A stretch of DNA of 64,000 nt, taken from NCBI RefSeq assembly GCF_048820915.1, contig NZ_JBMERR010000011.1, positions 62,001-126,000 on the forward strand, in the 5' to 3' direction. This DNA comes from Cribrihabitans_A pelagius. Its GTDB lineage: Bacteria > Pseudomonadota > Alphaproteobacteria > Rhodobacterales > Rhodobacteraceae. The translations under genes and the position numbers were made by a program. Of this stretch, positions 33,918-42,521 are shown in pieces (position 1 is the first letter of the stretch; the number at the start of each line of letters is the position of its first letter). Below the pieces are notes generated by a model. The model was not told the DNA's origin, ran no database searches, and saw nothing but the letters and a program-made list of their open reading frames with translations.

Positions 33918-34622
33918 TCAGAACATGAGGCGCGCGCCATAGACGACGGCGAAGCTCTCGCTGTCCTCGCCACTGGCCTCGATCATGTCCGAGGTGCCGC
34001 CAAACGCCTTTTCGTAGTTCACGCCAATGTAGGGGGAGACGGCCCGGTCGATCAGGTCGTAGCTGAGCCGGGCGCCTGCCTCCAGGACAACGCCGCCCGA
34101 GGCGAGATCGTAGGCCGGGTCATCCTCCAGCGGAACCGTCAGCTCCAGGCTGGGGGTGAGGATCAGCCGGTTGGTGATCATGCCCTCGTACTCGGCTTCG
34201 AAACGGAAGAACGGGCGGCTGGAAAGGAAGAGATCGGCGTCGATCTCGAACCATTGCGGCGCGAGCCCCTTGACGCCGATCACGCCGTTGTAGCGGTCGG
34301 GCAGGCCGTCCGGCGTGCTGGCCTGGATGCCCGCCACCGCGTCATAAAAGGCAGAGATAGGCATCTGCAGGCGCAGCTGGTTCTCGAGGCTCTCGAACGC
34401 GCCCGAAGACACGCCGCGCTCGCCTTCGCTGCGCCAGACCAGCTTCAGCTCGTCGGTGCCAACCAGCGCGTCGAAATCCCAGACATAGGCGTCTCCGTCA
34501 TCGGAGGAACGGTATTCGAACTGCTCGGCCTGAATGCCGTAGATCAGCGGCTCGGCCTGGGCTGCGGCTGCCCAGGCGGCCAGCGGCGCCGCGGCGAGCA
34601 GCGCGGTAAGGAATGGTTTCAT
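33918..34622 (-). CDS. copB: Copper resistance protein B (outer membrane)
   Basis: A 234-residue outer-membrane beta-barrel protein with signal peptide ending AAWAAAAQA. The strands YGIQAEQFEYRSSDDGDAYV, LKLVWRSEGER and GGVVLEAGARLSYDL, and the C-terminal VVYGARLMF ending in Phe, match CopB. Unlike many CopB proteins it lacks a long Met/His-rich N-terminal segment, so it is the short version. It follows copA by 29 bp in the same operon. Confidence 0.9.
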   Translation of the reverse strand: MKPFLTALLAAAPLAAWAAAAQAEPLIYGIQAEQFEYRSSDDGDAYVWDFDALVGTDELKLVWRSEGERGVSSGAFESLENQLRLQMPISAFYDAVAGIQASTPDGLPDRYNGVIGVKGLAPQWFEIDADLFLSSRPFFRFEAEYEGMITNRLILTPSLELTVPLEDDPAYDLASGGVVLEAGARLSYDLIDRAVSPYIGVNYEKAFGGTSDMIEASGEDSESFAVVYGARLMF

Positions 34623-34651
34623 CTTGTATTTCCTTGCTCTTGCGGCGCTGC

Positions 34652-36544
34652 TCACGCCGGGCCGCCTTCGACGATCACTTTGCGGAACATGCCGGCCTCG
34701 GCGTGATAGGACAGGTGGCAGTGGAAGGCCCACTGGCCGGGCGCGTCGACTTCGGTTTCCGAATAGACGGTGGTGCCGGGCGCGACGTTGATCACATGCT
34801 TGATCGGGTCCCACTTGCCTTTTCCCGTGTCCAGGATCGACCACATGCCGTGCAGGTGCATCGGGTGGCTCATCATCGTTTCATTGACGAACTTGAACCG
34901 CACCCGCTCGCCGTACTTGAGCCGCAGAGGCTCGGCTTCGGAGAGCTTCTTGCCGTTGATCGACCAGATATAGCGTTCCATGTTGCCGGTCAGCCGCAGC
35001 TCGATCTCGCGGGTGGCCGGGCGGTCCCGGTAAAGCGGCTTGCGCGCGGACAGGTCCCGGTAGGACAGGAACTTGCCGCCATTGGCCGCGCTGGGGATGA
35101 GACCGCTGCCCGGCGCATAAAACGGGTCCGGACCGCCGGTGCCGGCCATCGCGTGGCCCGCGTGTCCGGCGCCGCCGGAGGATCCGCTGCCGGCGGGTTT
35201 GGCGGCTGGCATCTGGTGCTGGGCGTGATCCATGCCGGCCGGCATCGCGGGTTGCGCGGGTTGCGCGGGGGCCGCCGCCTCCGGCATCTGGTGCTGGCTA
35301 TGGTCCATGGGCTCGGCGGCCGGCATCTGATGCTGGCTGTGGTCCATGGGCTCGGCGGCCGGCATCTGATGCTGGCTGTGGTCCATGCCGCTCATGCTGA
35401 GCATGTCCGCTGCCGATGCGCCGGCATTTCGCATGACATGGCCGCCCATGCTCATTCCGTGGCCTTCCATGCCCATGCCGTCCATCATGCCGCCCATGTC
35501 GGCCATGGTCAGCAGCGGTTTCGGCCGCATCTGCGGCACCGGGCCGACCATGCCGCCGCGCGGGGCCAGGGTGCCGCGGACCATGGCGGTACGGCCCATC
35601 GATTCGGCCACGATGCTGTAGGCGCGGTTCTCCCGGGGCTGCACGATCACGTCATAGGTCTCGGCCACCGCAATGCGCAGCTCGTCGACCGCCACCGGCT
35701 TCACATCGTTGCCGTCCGCCTGCACCACGGTCATCTTCAGCCCCGGGATGCGCACATCGAAATAGGCCATCGCCGAGGAGTTGATGAGCCGCAGCCGGAC
35801 TTTTTCGCCGGGTTTGAACAGACCGGTCCAGTTCTGGGACGTGCTCCTGCCGTTGATCAGCGGGGTGAAGCCCTGAACATCCTCGATGTCGGTGGGCATC
35901 ATCCGCATCCGGCCCCACATCCCGCGTTCGCGAAGCGCGGCCTTCAGGCCCATGTTCCCGGCGTCCTCGATGAGGTCCATCAGGGTCCGCTGCGAGCGGT
36001 TGTAGTAATCCGCCGACATCTTGAGGTTGCGCATCACCCGCGACCCCTGGTGCGGGTGGGTATCGGTCAGCTGCACAACGTAATCGCGGCTGGCTTTAAC
36101 CGGATCTTTGCCCTTGGGTTCGATCACGATCGCGCCATAGGCCCCGTCGGGCTCCTGGAAGCCGGAATGGCTGTGGAACCAGTAGGTCCCGGCCTGCACG
36201 ACGGGGAACCTGTAGGTGAAGGTCTCGCCCGGCTTGATGCCGTTGAAGCTGATGCCGGGCACGCCATCCTGGCGGAAGGGCACGATCAGCCCGTGCCAGT
36301 GGATCGAGGTGCTTTCGCGCAGATTGTTGGTGACGTTGACGGTGACGGTCTCGCCTTCGGTGAAGCGCAGCACGGTAGGTGTCTGGCTGTTGTTGTAGGC
36401 GACTCCCTTCTTGCGGAAGCTGCCGGTGTCCAGCCGGACCTGGTCGACCGAGATGTCATAGGTACCGGCCAGGGCGCCGGTGGCGGCAGACGCGCCAAGA
36501 ATGGCTCCGGCCAAGGCGGAGCGCATGGATGCGATGGGTCTCAT
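34652..36544 (-). CDS. copA: CopA-type multicopper oxidase with Met/His repeat arm
   Basis: A 630-residue periplasmic Cu(I) oxidase. Copper ligands are in SIHWHGLIV, TYWFHSHSGFQ, HPMHLHGMW and the C-terminal AFHCHLSYHAEAGM. Between domains (residues about 340-460) lies a Met-rich arm (MADMGGMMDGMGMEGHGMSM) followed by several MDHSQHQMPAAEP-type repeats that should bind copper. The N-terminus is hydrophobic but lacks the twin arginines common in CopA, so export may be Sec-type. Two related genes for copper homeostasis flank it. Confidence 0.93.
   Translation of the reverse strand: MRPIASMRSALAGAILGASAATGALAGTYDISVDQVRLDTGSFRKKGVAYNNSQTPTVLRFTEGETVTVNVTNNLRESTSIHWHGLIVPFRQDGVPGISFNGIKPGETFTYRFPVVQAGTYWFHSHSGFQEPDGAYGAIVIEPKGKDPVKASRDYVVQLTDTHPHQGSRVMRNLKMSADYYNRSQRTLMDLIEDAGNMGLKAALRERGMWGRMRMMPTDIEDVQGFTPLINGRSTSQNWTGLFKPGEKVRLRLINSSAMAYFDVRIPGLKMTVVQADGNDVKPVAVDELRIAVAETYDVIVQPRENRAYSIVAESMGRTAMVRGTLAPRGGMVGPVPQMRPKPLLTMADMGGMMDGMGMEGHGMSMGGHVMRNAGASAADMLSMSGMDHSQHQMPAAEPMDHSQHQMPAAEPMDHSQHQMPEAAAPAQPAQPAMPAGMDHAQHQMPAAKPAGSGSSGGAGHAGHAMAGTGGPDPFYAPGSGLIPSAANGGKFLSYRDLSARKPLYRDRPATREIELRLTGNMERYIWSINGKKLSEAEPLRLKYGERVRFKFVNETMMSHPMHLHGMWSILDTGKGKWDPIKHVINVAPGTTVYSETEVDAPGQWAFHCHLSYHAEAGMFRKVIVEGGPA
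35195..35390 (-). repeat. Tandem Met/His-coding repeats inside copA
   Basis: Three near-identical units and one diverged unit of MDHSQHQMPAAEP are encoded in a row, interrupted by an Ala/Pro spacer. The DNA units of 39 bp are nearly identical, which suggests recent slippage expansion of a copper-binding arm. Confidence 0.8.
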
Positions 36545-36560
36545 CAGCAGTCCTTTTTTA

Positions 36561-36576
36561 AATTTGTCAAATTGTC
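36561..36576. promoter_or_regulatory. Candidate CopR-type box upstream of copA
   Basis: AATTTGTCAAATTGTC lies 17 bp upstream of the copA start and contains TTGTC twice with an 8-bp period. Its AATTTGTCA core recurs, inverted, upstream of the response-regulator gene (37807-37815). Confidence 0.4.
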
Positions 36577-36664
36577 GTCAGAGAAAATCCCGCGGCCACG
36601 GGCGCATCATCCGCCGGGGCGGGAACCGCCCAAACCTGTGCCGTGCGGGAGAAGGCGGCGCCGG

Positions 36665-37003
36665 TCAGGCGCCGGGGCGGATGCGGGGAGGCGGCAGCGC
36701 GGGATCCAGTGCCGCCGAGGGAAAGGCCATTCCGGCAATCGCGTATCCTGTCCGCACCGGCGGCGGCAGGCGGGTTTCGCCCCATGCCGCGGCCAGAGCG
36801 GCGGGCGCGTCGCAGTGCAGGGCAGGAGCGCAGGGATTGGCGTGTTCATCCGCGCCCAGCCCGTTCCCTTCCATCAGGATCCCCAGCGAAACGCCATTCT
36901 GGTGCATCCCGCCCGCATGCAGGGGCGGGGTCCAGAAGCTAAGCAGCAGGGCGGCCGCAAGCGCCATCAAGCGCAGCAGCAGATGTCCCGGGGCGCGCAT
37001 CAT
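36665..37003 (-). CDS. Small secreted cysteine-containing protein of the copper locus (DUF2946-like)
   Basis: A 112-residue protein with an N-terminal hydrophobic signal/anchor (LLLRLMALAAALLLSF), a His/Cys stretch (NPCAPALHCDAP) and a proline-rich tail ending LPPPRIRPGA. The layout recalls DUF2946 proteins, small membrane-anchored proteins frequent in copper operons. A gene with the same layout lies at 40566. It is first in the minus-strand copper operon, 120 bp upstream of copA. Confidence 0.6.
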   Translation of the reverse strand: MMRAPGHLLLRLMALAAALLLSFWTPPLHAGGMHQNGVSLGILMEGNGLGADEHANPCAPALHCDAPAALAAAWGETRLPPPVRTGYAIAGMAFPSAALDPALPPPRIRPGA

Positions 37004-37136
37004 TCACGATCCAACTCAGCTTCCATGCGGATGTGTTACGGCGAAGGGGTTCATGACTCAAGAATACACTTGGATACATTTCATCCGGCGGACGCCGCCC
37101 CCCCTCGGGAGGGCGGCGCGGCGGGGGGCTTGCGCT

Positions 37137-37685
37137 TCAGTTGTCCTGCGCCCCTTCCTCCTGCGGCATCGCGGAGCCGCCGTCTTGCATGCCCCGCTTC
37201 TGCATCATTTCCTTCATGCGCGCGGTCTGGGCGCCGATTTCCTCCTCTGTCACGGCACCGTCCCCGTCCGCGTCGAGATGCTGAAACCGGTCCACCATCT
37301 GTTCGCGGATCAGGGCGCTGTGGAAGGTTTCGAACTCCGCAAGCGACAGGGTGCCGCTGCCGTCGGCGTCATACTCCTGCAGCGCGGCGGCGAGCTTTTC
37401 CGCCATCATCCCGGGGTTGCCCATGCCCATGCCCATCATGTGGCGGTCCATCATGGACGCCATGCCGTGCGGGCCGTGCATCTGCATCATCTTGCGGTGC
37501 ATCTGCATCATGCCGCCCGCCATGCCGCCTTGGGTTTCGCTGCCCTGCATCATGCCCTGCTGCATCATTCCCGGAGAACCGGCGCCGGACGCCTTTCCGT
37601 GCCCATGGCTGGATTGCGCCGCTGCGGCCGCCGCCATCGATCCGGAAACCGCGAGCCCGAGCGCCAGAGTTTTCAGCATTCTCAT
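37137..37685 (-). CDS. Met-rich EF-hand periplasmic protein
   Basis: A 182-residue secreted protein: signal peptide MRMLKTLALGLAVSGSMAAA, then a long Met/His/Gly-rich region (GMMQQGMMQG, MMQMHRKMMQMHGPHGM, MMDRHMMGMGMG). The C-terminal half has two EF-hand loops (DADGSGTLSLAEF and DADGDGAVTEEE). The Met-rich part should chelate Cu(I) and the EF hands Ca2+. It is divergent from the two-component system and lies beside copper genes. The exact role, probably periplasmic copper buffering, is an inference. Confidence 0.82.
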   Translation of the reverse strand: MRMLKTLALGLAVSGSMAAAAAAQSSHGHGKASGAGSPGMMQQGMMQGSETQGGMAGGMMQMHRKMMQMHGPHGMASMMDRHMMGMGMGNPGMMAEKLAAALQEYDADGSGTLSLAEFETFHSALIREQMVDRFQHLDADGDGAVTEEEIGAQTARMKEMMQKRGMQDGGSAMPQEEGAQDN

Positions 37686-37806
37686 CTTCAGACCTTTCCT
37701 TGGAGTTGCGATATGGCCAATCTGTGCTGCACAGCCTGGCGCTTCCAGCCTGCCAGATTTCAGGTTTGTATCGCCTTGTCTCAGATCATGCGGCTGATAC
37801 AGACAG

Positions 37807-37815
37807 TGACAAATT
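37807..37815. promoter_or_regulatory. Candidate CopR-type half site upstream of the response regulator
   Basis: TGACAAATT is the inverse of the AATTTGTCA core found upstream of copA. On its reverse strand a second TGTC follows at once, giving the same paired TTGTC/TGTC layout. It sits between the divergent EF-hand and regulator genes. Confidence 0.35.
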
Positions 37816-37856
37816 CGGGGCGGCCGGCCCCGCGCCAACAACCTATTGTGAAGCCG

Positions 37857-38570
37857 ATGAACGAGACGCCGCATATCCTCGTGGTCGATGACCACCGCGA
37901 AATCCGGGCCGCGGTGACGCGCTTTCTGGAGAAGAACGGCATGCGCGCGGCGGCGGCAAAGGACGCGGCCGAGATGGACGCGCAGCTGGCCGCCGGGCAC
38001 TTCGATCTCATTGTGCTCGACGTGATGATGCCGGGCGAGGACGGGCTGTCGGTGTGCCGCCGCCTGTCGGGCCGCATCCCGATCCTGATGCTGACGGCGC
38101 TTGGCGAGGAGACCGACCGGATCGTCGGCCTGGAAATCGGCGCGGACGATTATCTGCCGAAACCCTTCAACCCCCGCGAATTGCTGGCGCGGATCAAGGC
38201 GGTCCTGCGCCGCGCGGACCGCTCCGAGCCGCTGGCGGGCAGCCTGGCCGGCAAGAGGGTGCGGTTCGGCCAATGGGTGCTGGATTGCGACCGCCGCGTG
38301 CTGACCGGCGGCGACGGCCGCGAAACCGCCCTCACCGGGGCGGACTTCAAGCTGCTGACCGTGCTGCTCGAACGCCCGCGGCTGGTGCTGAGCCGCGACC
38401 AGCTCATGGGGCTCACCGCGGGCCGCCCGGCGGCGCCTCTGGACCGCACCATAGACAACCAGATCAGCCGGTTGCGGCGGAAAGTGGAACGCGACCCGCT
38501 GCGCCCGCAGCTGATCATCACGGTGCGCAACGGCGGCTACAGCCTGGCGGCCGATGTCGAGGCAGAGTAG
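37857..38570 (+). CDS. OmpR-family response regulator (copper-sensing type)
   Basis: A 237-residue regulator. The receiver has the acidic pair in VVDDHRE, the phosphoacceptor Asp in DLIVLDVMMPGEDG and Lys in YLPKPFNPREL; the C-terminal winged helix follows (LTGADFKLLTVLLE, RTIDNQISRLRRKVE). ATG 37857 is the family start; an in-frame GTG lies 9 bp before it. It overlaps the kinase gene by 17 bp. Lying between two copper arms, it probably switches them on in response to periplasmic copper. Confidence 0.9.
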   Translation: MNETPHILVVDDHREIRAAVTRFLEKNGMRAAAAKDAAEMDAQLAAGHFDLIVLDVMMPGEDGLSVCRRLSGRIPILMLTALGEETDRIVGLEIGADDYLPKPFNPRELLARIKAVLRRADRSEPLAGSLAGKRVRFGQWVLDCDRRVLTGGDGRETALTGADFKLLTVLLERPRLVLSRDQLMGLTAGRPAAPLDRTIDNQISRLRRKVERDPLRPQLIITVRNGGYSLAADVEAE

Positions 38571-40014
38571 CCCGGTGCGCAGGGTCTTCGCCAGTATGCA
38601 CGCCCGCATCATCCTGCTGGTGATCCTGGCGCTGATGGCGGCGCAGGCAGTCAGCCTGTGGCTGTTCGTCGACGAGCGCAGCCTGGCAGTGCGGACCGCA
38701 ATCGGTGCCGAAACCGCCGGACGGGCCGCGAATGTGGCGCGGCTGCTTGAAGAAGCGCCGCCCAGCCTGCACCCGTCGATCCTGCGGGCGGCGGATTCGC
38801 CGCTTGTCCGGTTCGATCTTTCCCGGCTGCCGGAAGTTCAGCACACCTCACATGGCGGCACCGGCGCGGTGGAGGCACGGGTGCGGGCGCTTCTGGGGGA
38901 CAGTTACAGCCGCGAGATCCGTGTCGAGCTGCATGAGGTCGACAGCGCGGAACTGCCGCTGCCGCACCTCGCCCCCGAGATGGCGCAGATGCACCGGGAG
39001 ATGATGCGCGGCCAGATGTCCGCCATCGAAATGACCCTCTCCATTGCCCTGTCCAGCGGCCAGTGGCTCAATGTCGGCACCCGCTTCGAGCGGCCGCCGC
39101 TGCAATGGCCCCGGCAGTCGGCGCTGACCTTTGCGCTGAGTGCCGCTGCCATCCTGATTGCCGTTTTCTGGTTCCTGATCACCCGGGTCACCGGCCCGCT
39201 GCGGCGGCTGGCGGTGGCGGCCGACCGGCTTGGCCGGGGGGACAACGTGGCGGCGCTGCCCGAATCCGGCCCGCCGGAAGTCCGCGAGCTGACCGGCGCC
39301 TTCAACCGCATGCAGGAGCGGCTCACGCGGTTCGTGGCCGACCGCACCCGGCTGCTGGCGGCGCTTGGCCACGATCTGCGGTCGCCTCTGACGGCGATGC
39401 GGGTGCGGGCGGAGTTCGTGGAGGAGGAAGAGACCCGCCAGAGCCTGATATCCTCCATCGGGGAAATGCAGGGCATGGTGGACTCGGCGCTCGATTTCGC
39501 CCGCGGGCTGGCCGGGACAGAGCCGTTCGAGACCTGCGAGCTCGGGGCGTTTCTGGGCCAGCTGCAAGCGGATATGCTGGAGCAGTTCGAACTGGAGCCC
39601 GGCAAGCGCCTCGCCGTTGGCCTGCGCCCGAACGCGATGCGCCGGGCGCTGCGCAATGTGATCGAGAACGCCCTGCGCTATGGCGGCTCGGCCTGCGTGA
39701 GCTACGGGCAGCAGGGCGGCAGTGCGGTGATCACCGTGGCCGACAGCGGCCCCGGCATCCCCGAAGAGGACCTCGAGAAGGTGTTCGAGCCGTTCCTGCG
39801 CCTGGAGGCCTCGCGCTCGCTTGAAACCGGCGGCCACGGGCTGGGCCTGTCGATTGCCCGCACCATCCTGCGGGCGCATGGCGGCGACATCACGCTTGCC
39901 AGCCGACCCGGCGGCGGTCTTCAGGCTGTTCTTGCGATCCCGCTGGCGGCCGGAACGGACGGCACAGGGGAACGGTTACATTCGGATACACAAAACCCGG
40001 CGGTGCGCGGTTGA
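38554..40014 (+). CDS. Sensor histidine kinase of the copper two-component system
   Basis: A 486-residue membrane kinase. Two transmembrane segments (residues about 15-38 and 190-212) enclose a periplasmic loop with a Met/His cluster (MAQMHREMMRGQM), a likely Cu(I) site. HAMP follows (TGPLRRLAVAADRLGRGD), then the H-box LGHDLRSPLTAMR, the N-box NVIENALRYGG and the G-boxes DSGPGIP and GHGLGLSIA. It starts inside the last codons of the regulator gene, which suggests coupling. Confidence 0.9.
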   Translation: MSRQSSPVRRVFASMHARIILLVILALMAAQAVSLWLFVDERSLAVRTAIGAETAGRAANVARLLEEAPPSLHPSILRAADSPLVRFDLSRLPEVQHTSHGGTGAVEARVRALLGDSYSREIRVELHEVDSAELPLPHLAPEMAQMHREMMRGQMSAIEMTLSIALSSGQWLNVGTRFERPPLQWPRQSALTFALSAAAILIAVFWFLITRVTGPLRRLAVAADRLGRGDNVAALPESGPPEVRELTGAFNRMQERLTRFVADRTRLLAALGHDLRSPLTAMRVRAEFVEEEETRQSLISSIGEMQGMVDSALDFARGLAGTEPFETCELGAFLGQLQADMLEQFELEPGKRLAVGLRPNAMRRALRNVIENALRYGGSACVSYGQQGGSAVITVADSGPGIPEEDLEKVFEPFLRLEASRSLETGGHGLGLSIARTILRAHGGDITLASRPGGGLQAVLAIPLAAGTDGTGERLHSDTQNPAVRG

Positions 40015-40113
40015 CCTTCCCGCGCTGGAAGCCGGCATTTCGGGGGCGGCCGCTGCCGGTGTCAAACGGACGGAGCATCGCGGCCGGCAGGAGCAACGAG
40101 AGCAGGCAAGGGC

Positions 40114-40569
40114 ATGAACAGGACGAAGCTGGCGGCAGCATCGGCAGTAATTCTCATTGGCGGCATGGCCTTGTGGGGTGTTTTGCGCCCGGGGCCGGAG
40201 CCGCGGGGCCGGGCCCCGGCTCCGGCAGGCGGCGGCAGTGCCGGAGGCGCGCCGATGGCCGAAGTCAGGCTTCCCGCCGCGCTGTCGGAAGACGCGCAGA
40301 TCGGCAAGCGCGTGTACGAGGCCAGATGCGCCAGCTGCCATGGCGCCGATGCCGCCGGTCAGGAGGGCACCGCGCCGCCGCTGGTGCACAAGATCTACGA
40401 ACCGAGCCATCATTCCGACACAGCTTTCCTGCTGGCCGCCAAGAATGGCGTGCGGGCGCACCACTGGCGCTTTGGCAACATGCCGCCGGTGCCGGGTGTG
40501 ACCGATGCCGAAGTGCAGTACGTTGTGCGCTACGTGCGGGAGCTTCAGGAGGAGAACGGGATCCGGTGA
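40114..40569 (+). CDS. Class I c-type cytochrome, membrane-anchored
   Basis: A 151-residue protein with an N-terminal hydrophobic anchor/signal (AASAVILIGGMALWGVL), a Pro/Gly linker, and one heme site, CASCHGADAAGQ, near residue 72. The distal Met is likely in GNMPPVPG. It probably shuttles electrons between copper oxidases and the respiratory chain. It begins 100 bp after the sensor kinase and overlaps the next gene by four bases. Confidence 0.85.
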   Translation: MNRTKLAAASAVILIGGMALWGVLRPGPEPRGRAPAPAGGGSAGGAPMAEVRLPAALSEDAQIGKRVYEARCASCHGADAAGQEGTAPPLVHKIYEPSHHSDTAFLLAAKNGVRAHHWRFGNMPPVPGVTDAEVQYVVRYVRELQEENGIR

Positions 40570-40919
40570 CGGTGCGCCTGGCAGCAAACTGGCTGATCTG
40601 GATCCGCCTGGCGCTTGCCGCCGGGGTCCTGGCGCTGTTGGCAGCGCCGGAGGCAGCGCACGCCCATGCCGGACAACCGGTGGACCGGAGCGTGAATGCG
40701 GCACACCTGGACGCCGGCGCCTTGGATGACCCTGCCGGAGACGCGCGCCTGGGGCATTGCCATGCCGGGCTGGATTGCTCGGTCTTCGCCATATTTGCGG
40801 CCCCTGCTGAGCAGCCCGCGGCGCCGCCGCGGTTCAAGCCCCTGAGCCGGCGGCTGCCCCGCAGCGCCTGCGGCTGGGGTCCCTGTTTCGACCCGCCGCC
40901 GCCGCGAGTCCTGGTCTGA
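40566..40919 (+). CDS. Small secreted cysteine/histidine protein (DUF2946-like), second copy
   Basis: A 117-residue frame from a GTG overlapping the cytochrome stop (GTGA). It has a hydrophobic N-terminal segment ending AHAHAG, a metal-ligand-like LGHCHAGLDCSVFAIF, and a Pro-rich tail ending FDPPPPRVLV. This mirrors the gene at 36665 (anchor, His/Cys stretch, PPPR tail), so the two may be diverged copies of a periplasmic copper-binding protein. The longer open frame from 40011 is a shadow. Confidence 0.55.
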   Translation: MTVRLAANWLIWIRLALAAGVLALLAAPEAAHAHAGQPVDRSVNAAHLDAGALDDPAGDARLGHCHAGLDCSVFAIFAAPAEQPAAPPRFKPLSRRLPRSACGWGPCFDPPPPRVLV

Positions 40920-40959
40920 GTTGCGGTAAATTCAATCAGGCAAAGACAGGACAAGCAGA

Positions 40960-41571
40960 ATGAAACTCAAGCAGATTGCGATCGCGGCCGTGGCCGCCGG
41001 AACTGCCGCTGGCGCGGTTTGGGCACACGGCGGGGCCACCGGAATCGTCAAGGACCGCATGGACGCGATGGCGGACATGGGCAAGGCGATGAAGGCGCTG
41101 ACGCCGATGATGCAGGGCAAGGCGCCTTATGATGCGGACGCCGTGCGCGCCGCCGCCGGACGTATCGGTGGCCACGCTGGTGAAACGATGACGGAACTGT
41201 TCCCGGAGGGAACGGATGGCATGCCCTCCGAGGCCAAACCCGCGATCTGGAGCAACTGGGGCGAGTTCAGCGCGCTTGCCGGACAGCTGGAGACGCTCTC
41301 GGAGGGGCTGGCGCTGGCTGCGGACAACGGTCTGATGATGGCAGGTTCGCACAGCACCCCGGACATGATGGGAGGCGGCGGCATGATGGGCGGCGCCACG
41401 ATGATGGGCGGCTCGGGCATGCAGGGCGTGTCTTCGATGATGGGAGGGGCGCCCATGCACGCCGCGCCGGGCCGCGAGGAGCTTGCGGAAATGCCCGCCG
41501 ACGGCGTTTTCACGATGCTCAGCCAGACCTGTTCGGCCTGCCACTCCAAATTCCGCGCAGAGGCGAAGTGA
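40960..41571 (+). CDS. Cytochrome c' (class II) with a Met-rich insertion
   Basis: A 203-residue periplasmic protein with signal peptide ending AVWAHG. Four-helix class II pattern: VKDRMDAMADMGKAMKAL, then IWSNWGEF, and the C-terminal heme site CSACHSKFR. Between helices 3 and 4 a Met/Gly-rich insertion (MMGGGGMMGGATMMGGSGM, residues about 129-147) is absent from ordinary cytochromes c'. It makes Cu(I) binding likely. It lies between other copper-region cytochromes. Confidence 0.85.
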   Translation: MKLKQIAIAAVAAGTAAGAVWAHGGATGIVKDRMDAMADMGKAMKALTPMMQGKAPYDADAVRAAAGRIGGHAGETMTELFPEGTDGMPSEAKPAIWSNWGEFSALAGQLETLSEGLALAADNGLMMAGSHSTPDMMGGGGMMGGATMMGGSGMQGVSSMMGGAPMHAAPGREELAEMPADGVFTMLSQTCSACHSKFRAEAK

Positions 41572-41572
41572 C

Positions 41573-42469
41573 ATGCGCTGGATCGTGACCGGAGCGGCAG
41601 CCGCTGCCGTCTTCGGAGGATCGGTGATCGCCGCGCTTGCGGCCTGGCCGATCGGGGAGGAGCCCGCCCTGTCCGAACTGGAAGGGGATGCGGCGCGGGG
41701 GGCCTATCTGGCCCGGGCCAGCGGCTGCATCGCCTGCCACACGGACACCGAAGGCGGCGGCAAGCCGCTGGCAGGCGGTGCCCCCCTGGCGACCGATTTC
41801 GGCACCTTTTACCCGCCCAACCTGACCACCGATCCCGAGCATGGGATCGGGGCCTGGACGCAGACGGATTTCGCCCGCGCGGTGCGTCAGGGGATCTCGC
41901 CCGCGGGGGAGCCCTACTACCCCGCCTTCACCTATCCGTTTTACGCCAACTTCACGGATCAGGAGATCGCCGATCTCTGGGCGGCGTTCCAGACGGTGCC
42001 GCCGGTGGCGGAGCCGGACCGGCCGCATGACACCGGCTTCCCCTTCAACCAGCGCTGGGGGCTGAAGCTGTGGCGGGCCGCCTTCCTGGAGCCGCCGGAA
42101 ACTGCGCCGGTGCCGGGCAGGAGCGATCAGTGGAACCGCGGGCGCGCGCTGGTCGAAGGCGCGGCCCATTGCGCCGCCTGCCACACCGGCCGCAACCTGG
42201 CCGGGGCGCGGGACGCGGAGCTGCGCTTCAAGGGCAACGACCGCCTGCCGGGCGGCTCCAGGGCGCCGGCAATCGACCCGGCCAGCCTGCGCGCAAAAGG
42301 CTGGGACGCGGATGCGCTGGCCTATGGGCTGAAGTCCGGCCTGACGCCTTCGGGCGATGCGATGGGCGGCTCCATGGCAGAGGTGGTGTTCCAGGGCACC
42401 GCCTTCCTGACAGACGAGGACCGCCGCGCGATGGCAGCCTATCTGATGGACCTACCGGCCGGCGGCTGA
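41573..42469 (+). CDS. Diheme c-type cytochrome
   Basis: A 298-residue secreted protein with two heme sites, GCIACHTD (residues about 49-56) and HCAACHTGRN (about 200-209). Each is followed by a family-type tail (TFYPPNLTTDPEHGIG; GLTPSGDAMGGSM, with likely axial Met). This resembles the cytochrome subunits of alcohol/aldehyde dehydrogenases and related two-domain cytochromes. One base separates it from the cytochrome c' gene. It may pass electrons from the copper oxidase downstream. Confidence 0.87.
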   Translation: MRWIVTGAAAAAVFGGSVIAALAAWPIGEEPALSELEGDAARGAYLARASGCIACHTDTEGGGKPLAGGAPLATDFGTFYPPNLTTDPEHGIGAWTQTDFARAVRQGISPAGEPYYPAFTYPFYANFTDQEIADLWAAFQTVPPVAEPDRPHDTGFPFNQRWGLKLWRAAFLEPPETAPVPGRSDQWNRGRALVEGAAHCAACHTGRNLAGARDAELRFKGNDRLPGGSRAPAIDPASLRAKGWDADALAYGLKSGLTPSGDAMGGSMAEVVFQGTAFLTDEDRRAMAAYLMDLPAGG

Positions 42470-42477
42470 ACAAATGC

Positions 42478-42505
42478 CGGGCCGCCGCCAGCGGCCCGCG
42501 TTTTT
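42478..42505 (+). terminator. Terminator/attenuator-like hairpin inside the cytochrome-oxidase operon
   Basis: CGGGCCGC and GCGGCCCG arms with a five-base loop are followed by CGTTTTT. It lies between the diheme cytochrome stop and the multicopper oxidase start, so read-through may set oxidase levels. Confidence 0.55.
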
Positions 42506-42521
42506 GAACAAGGGGGAAGCG

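Noticed and set aside
35195..35390. Possible CRISPR-like repeat array
   Set aside because: The repeats are in frame inside copA, have no unique spacers and encode Met/His copper-binding units.
34613..37891. A 1092-codon plus-strand open frame
   Set aside because: It is antisense to copA and neighbours, is His/Gly/Arg-rich mirror-coding, and the minus strand has clear copper-protein motifs.
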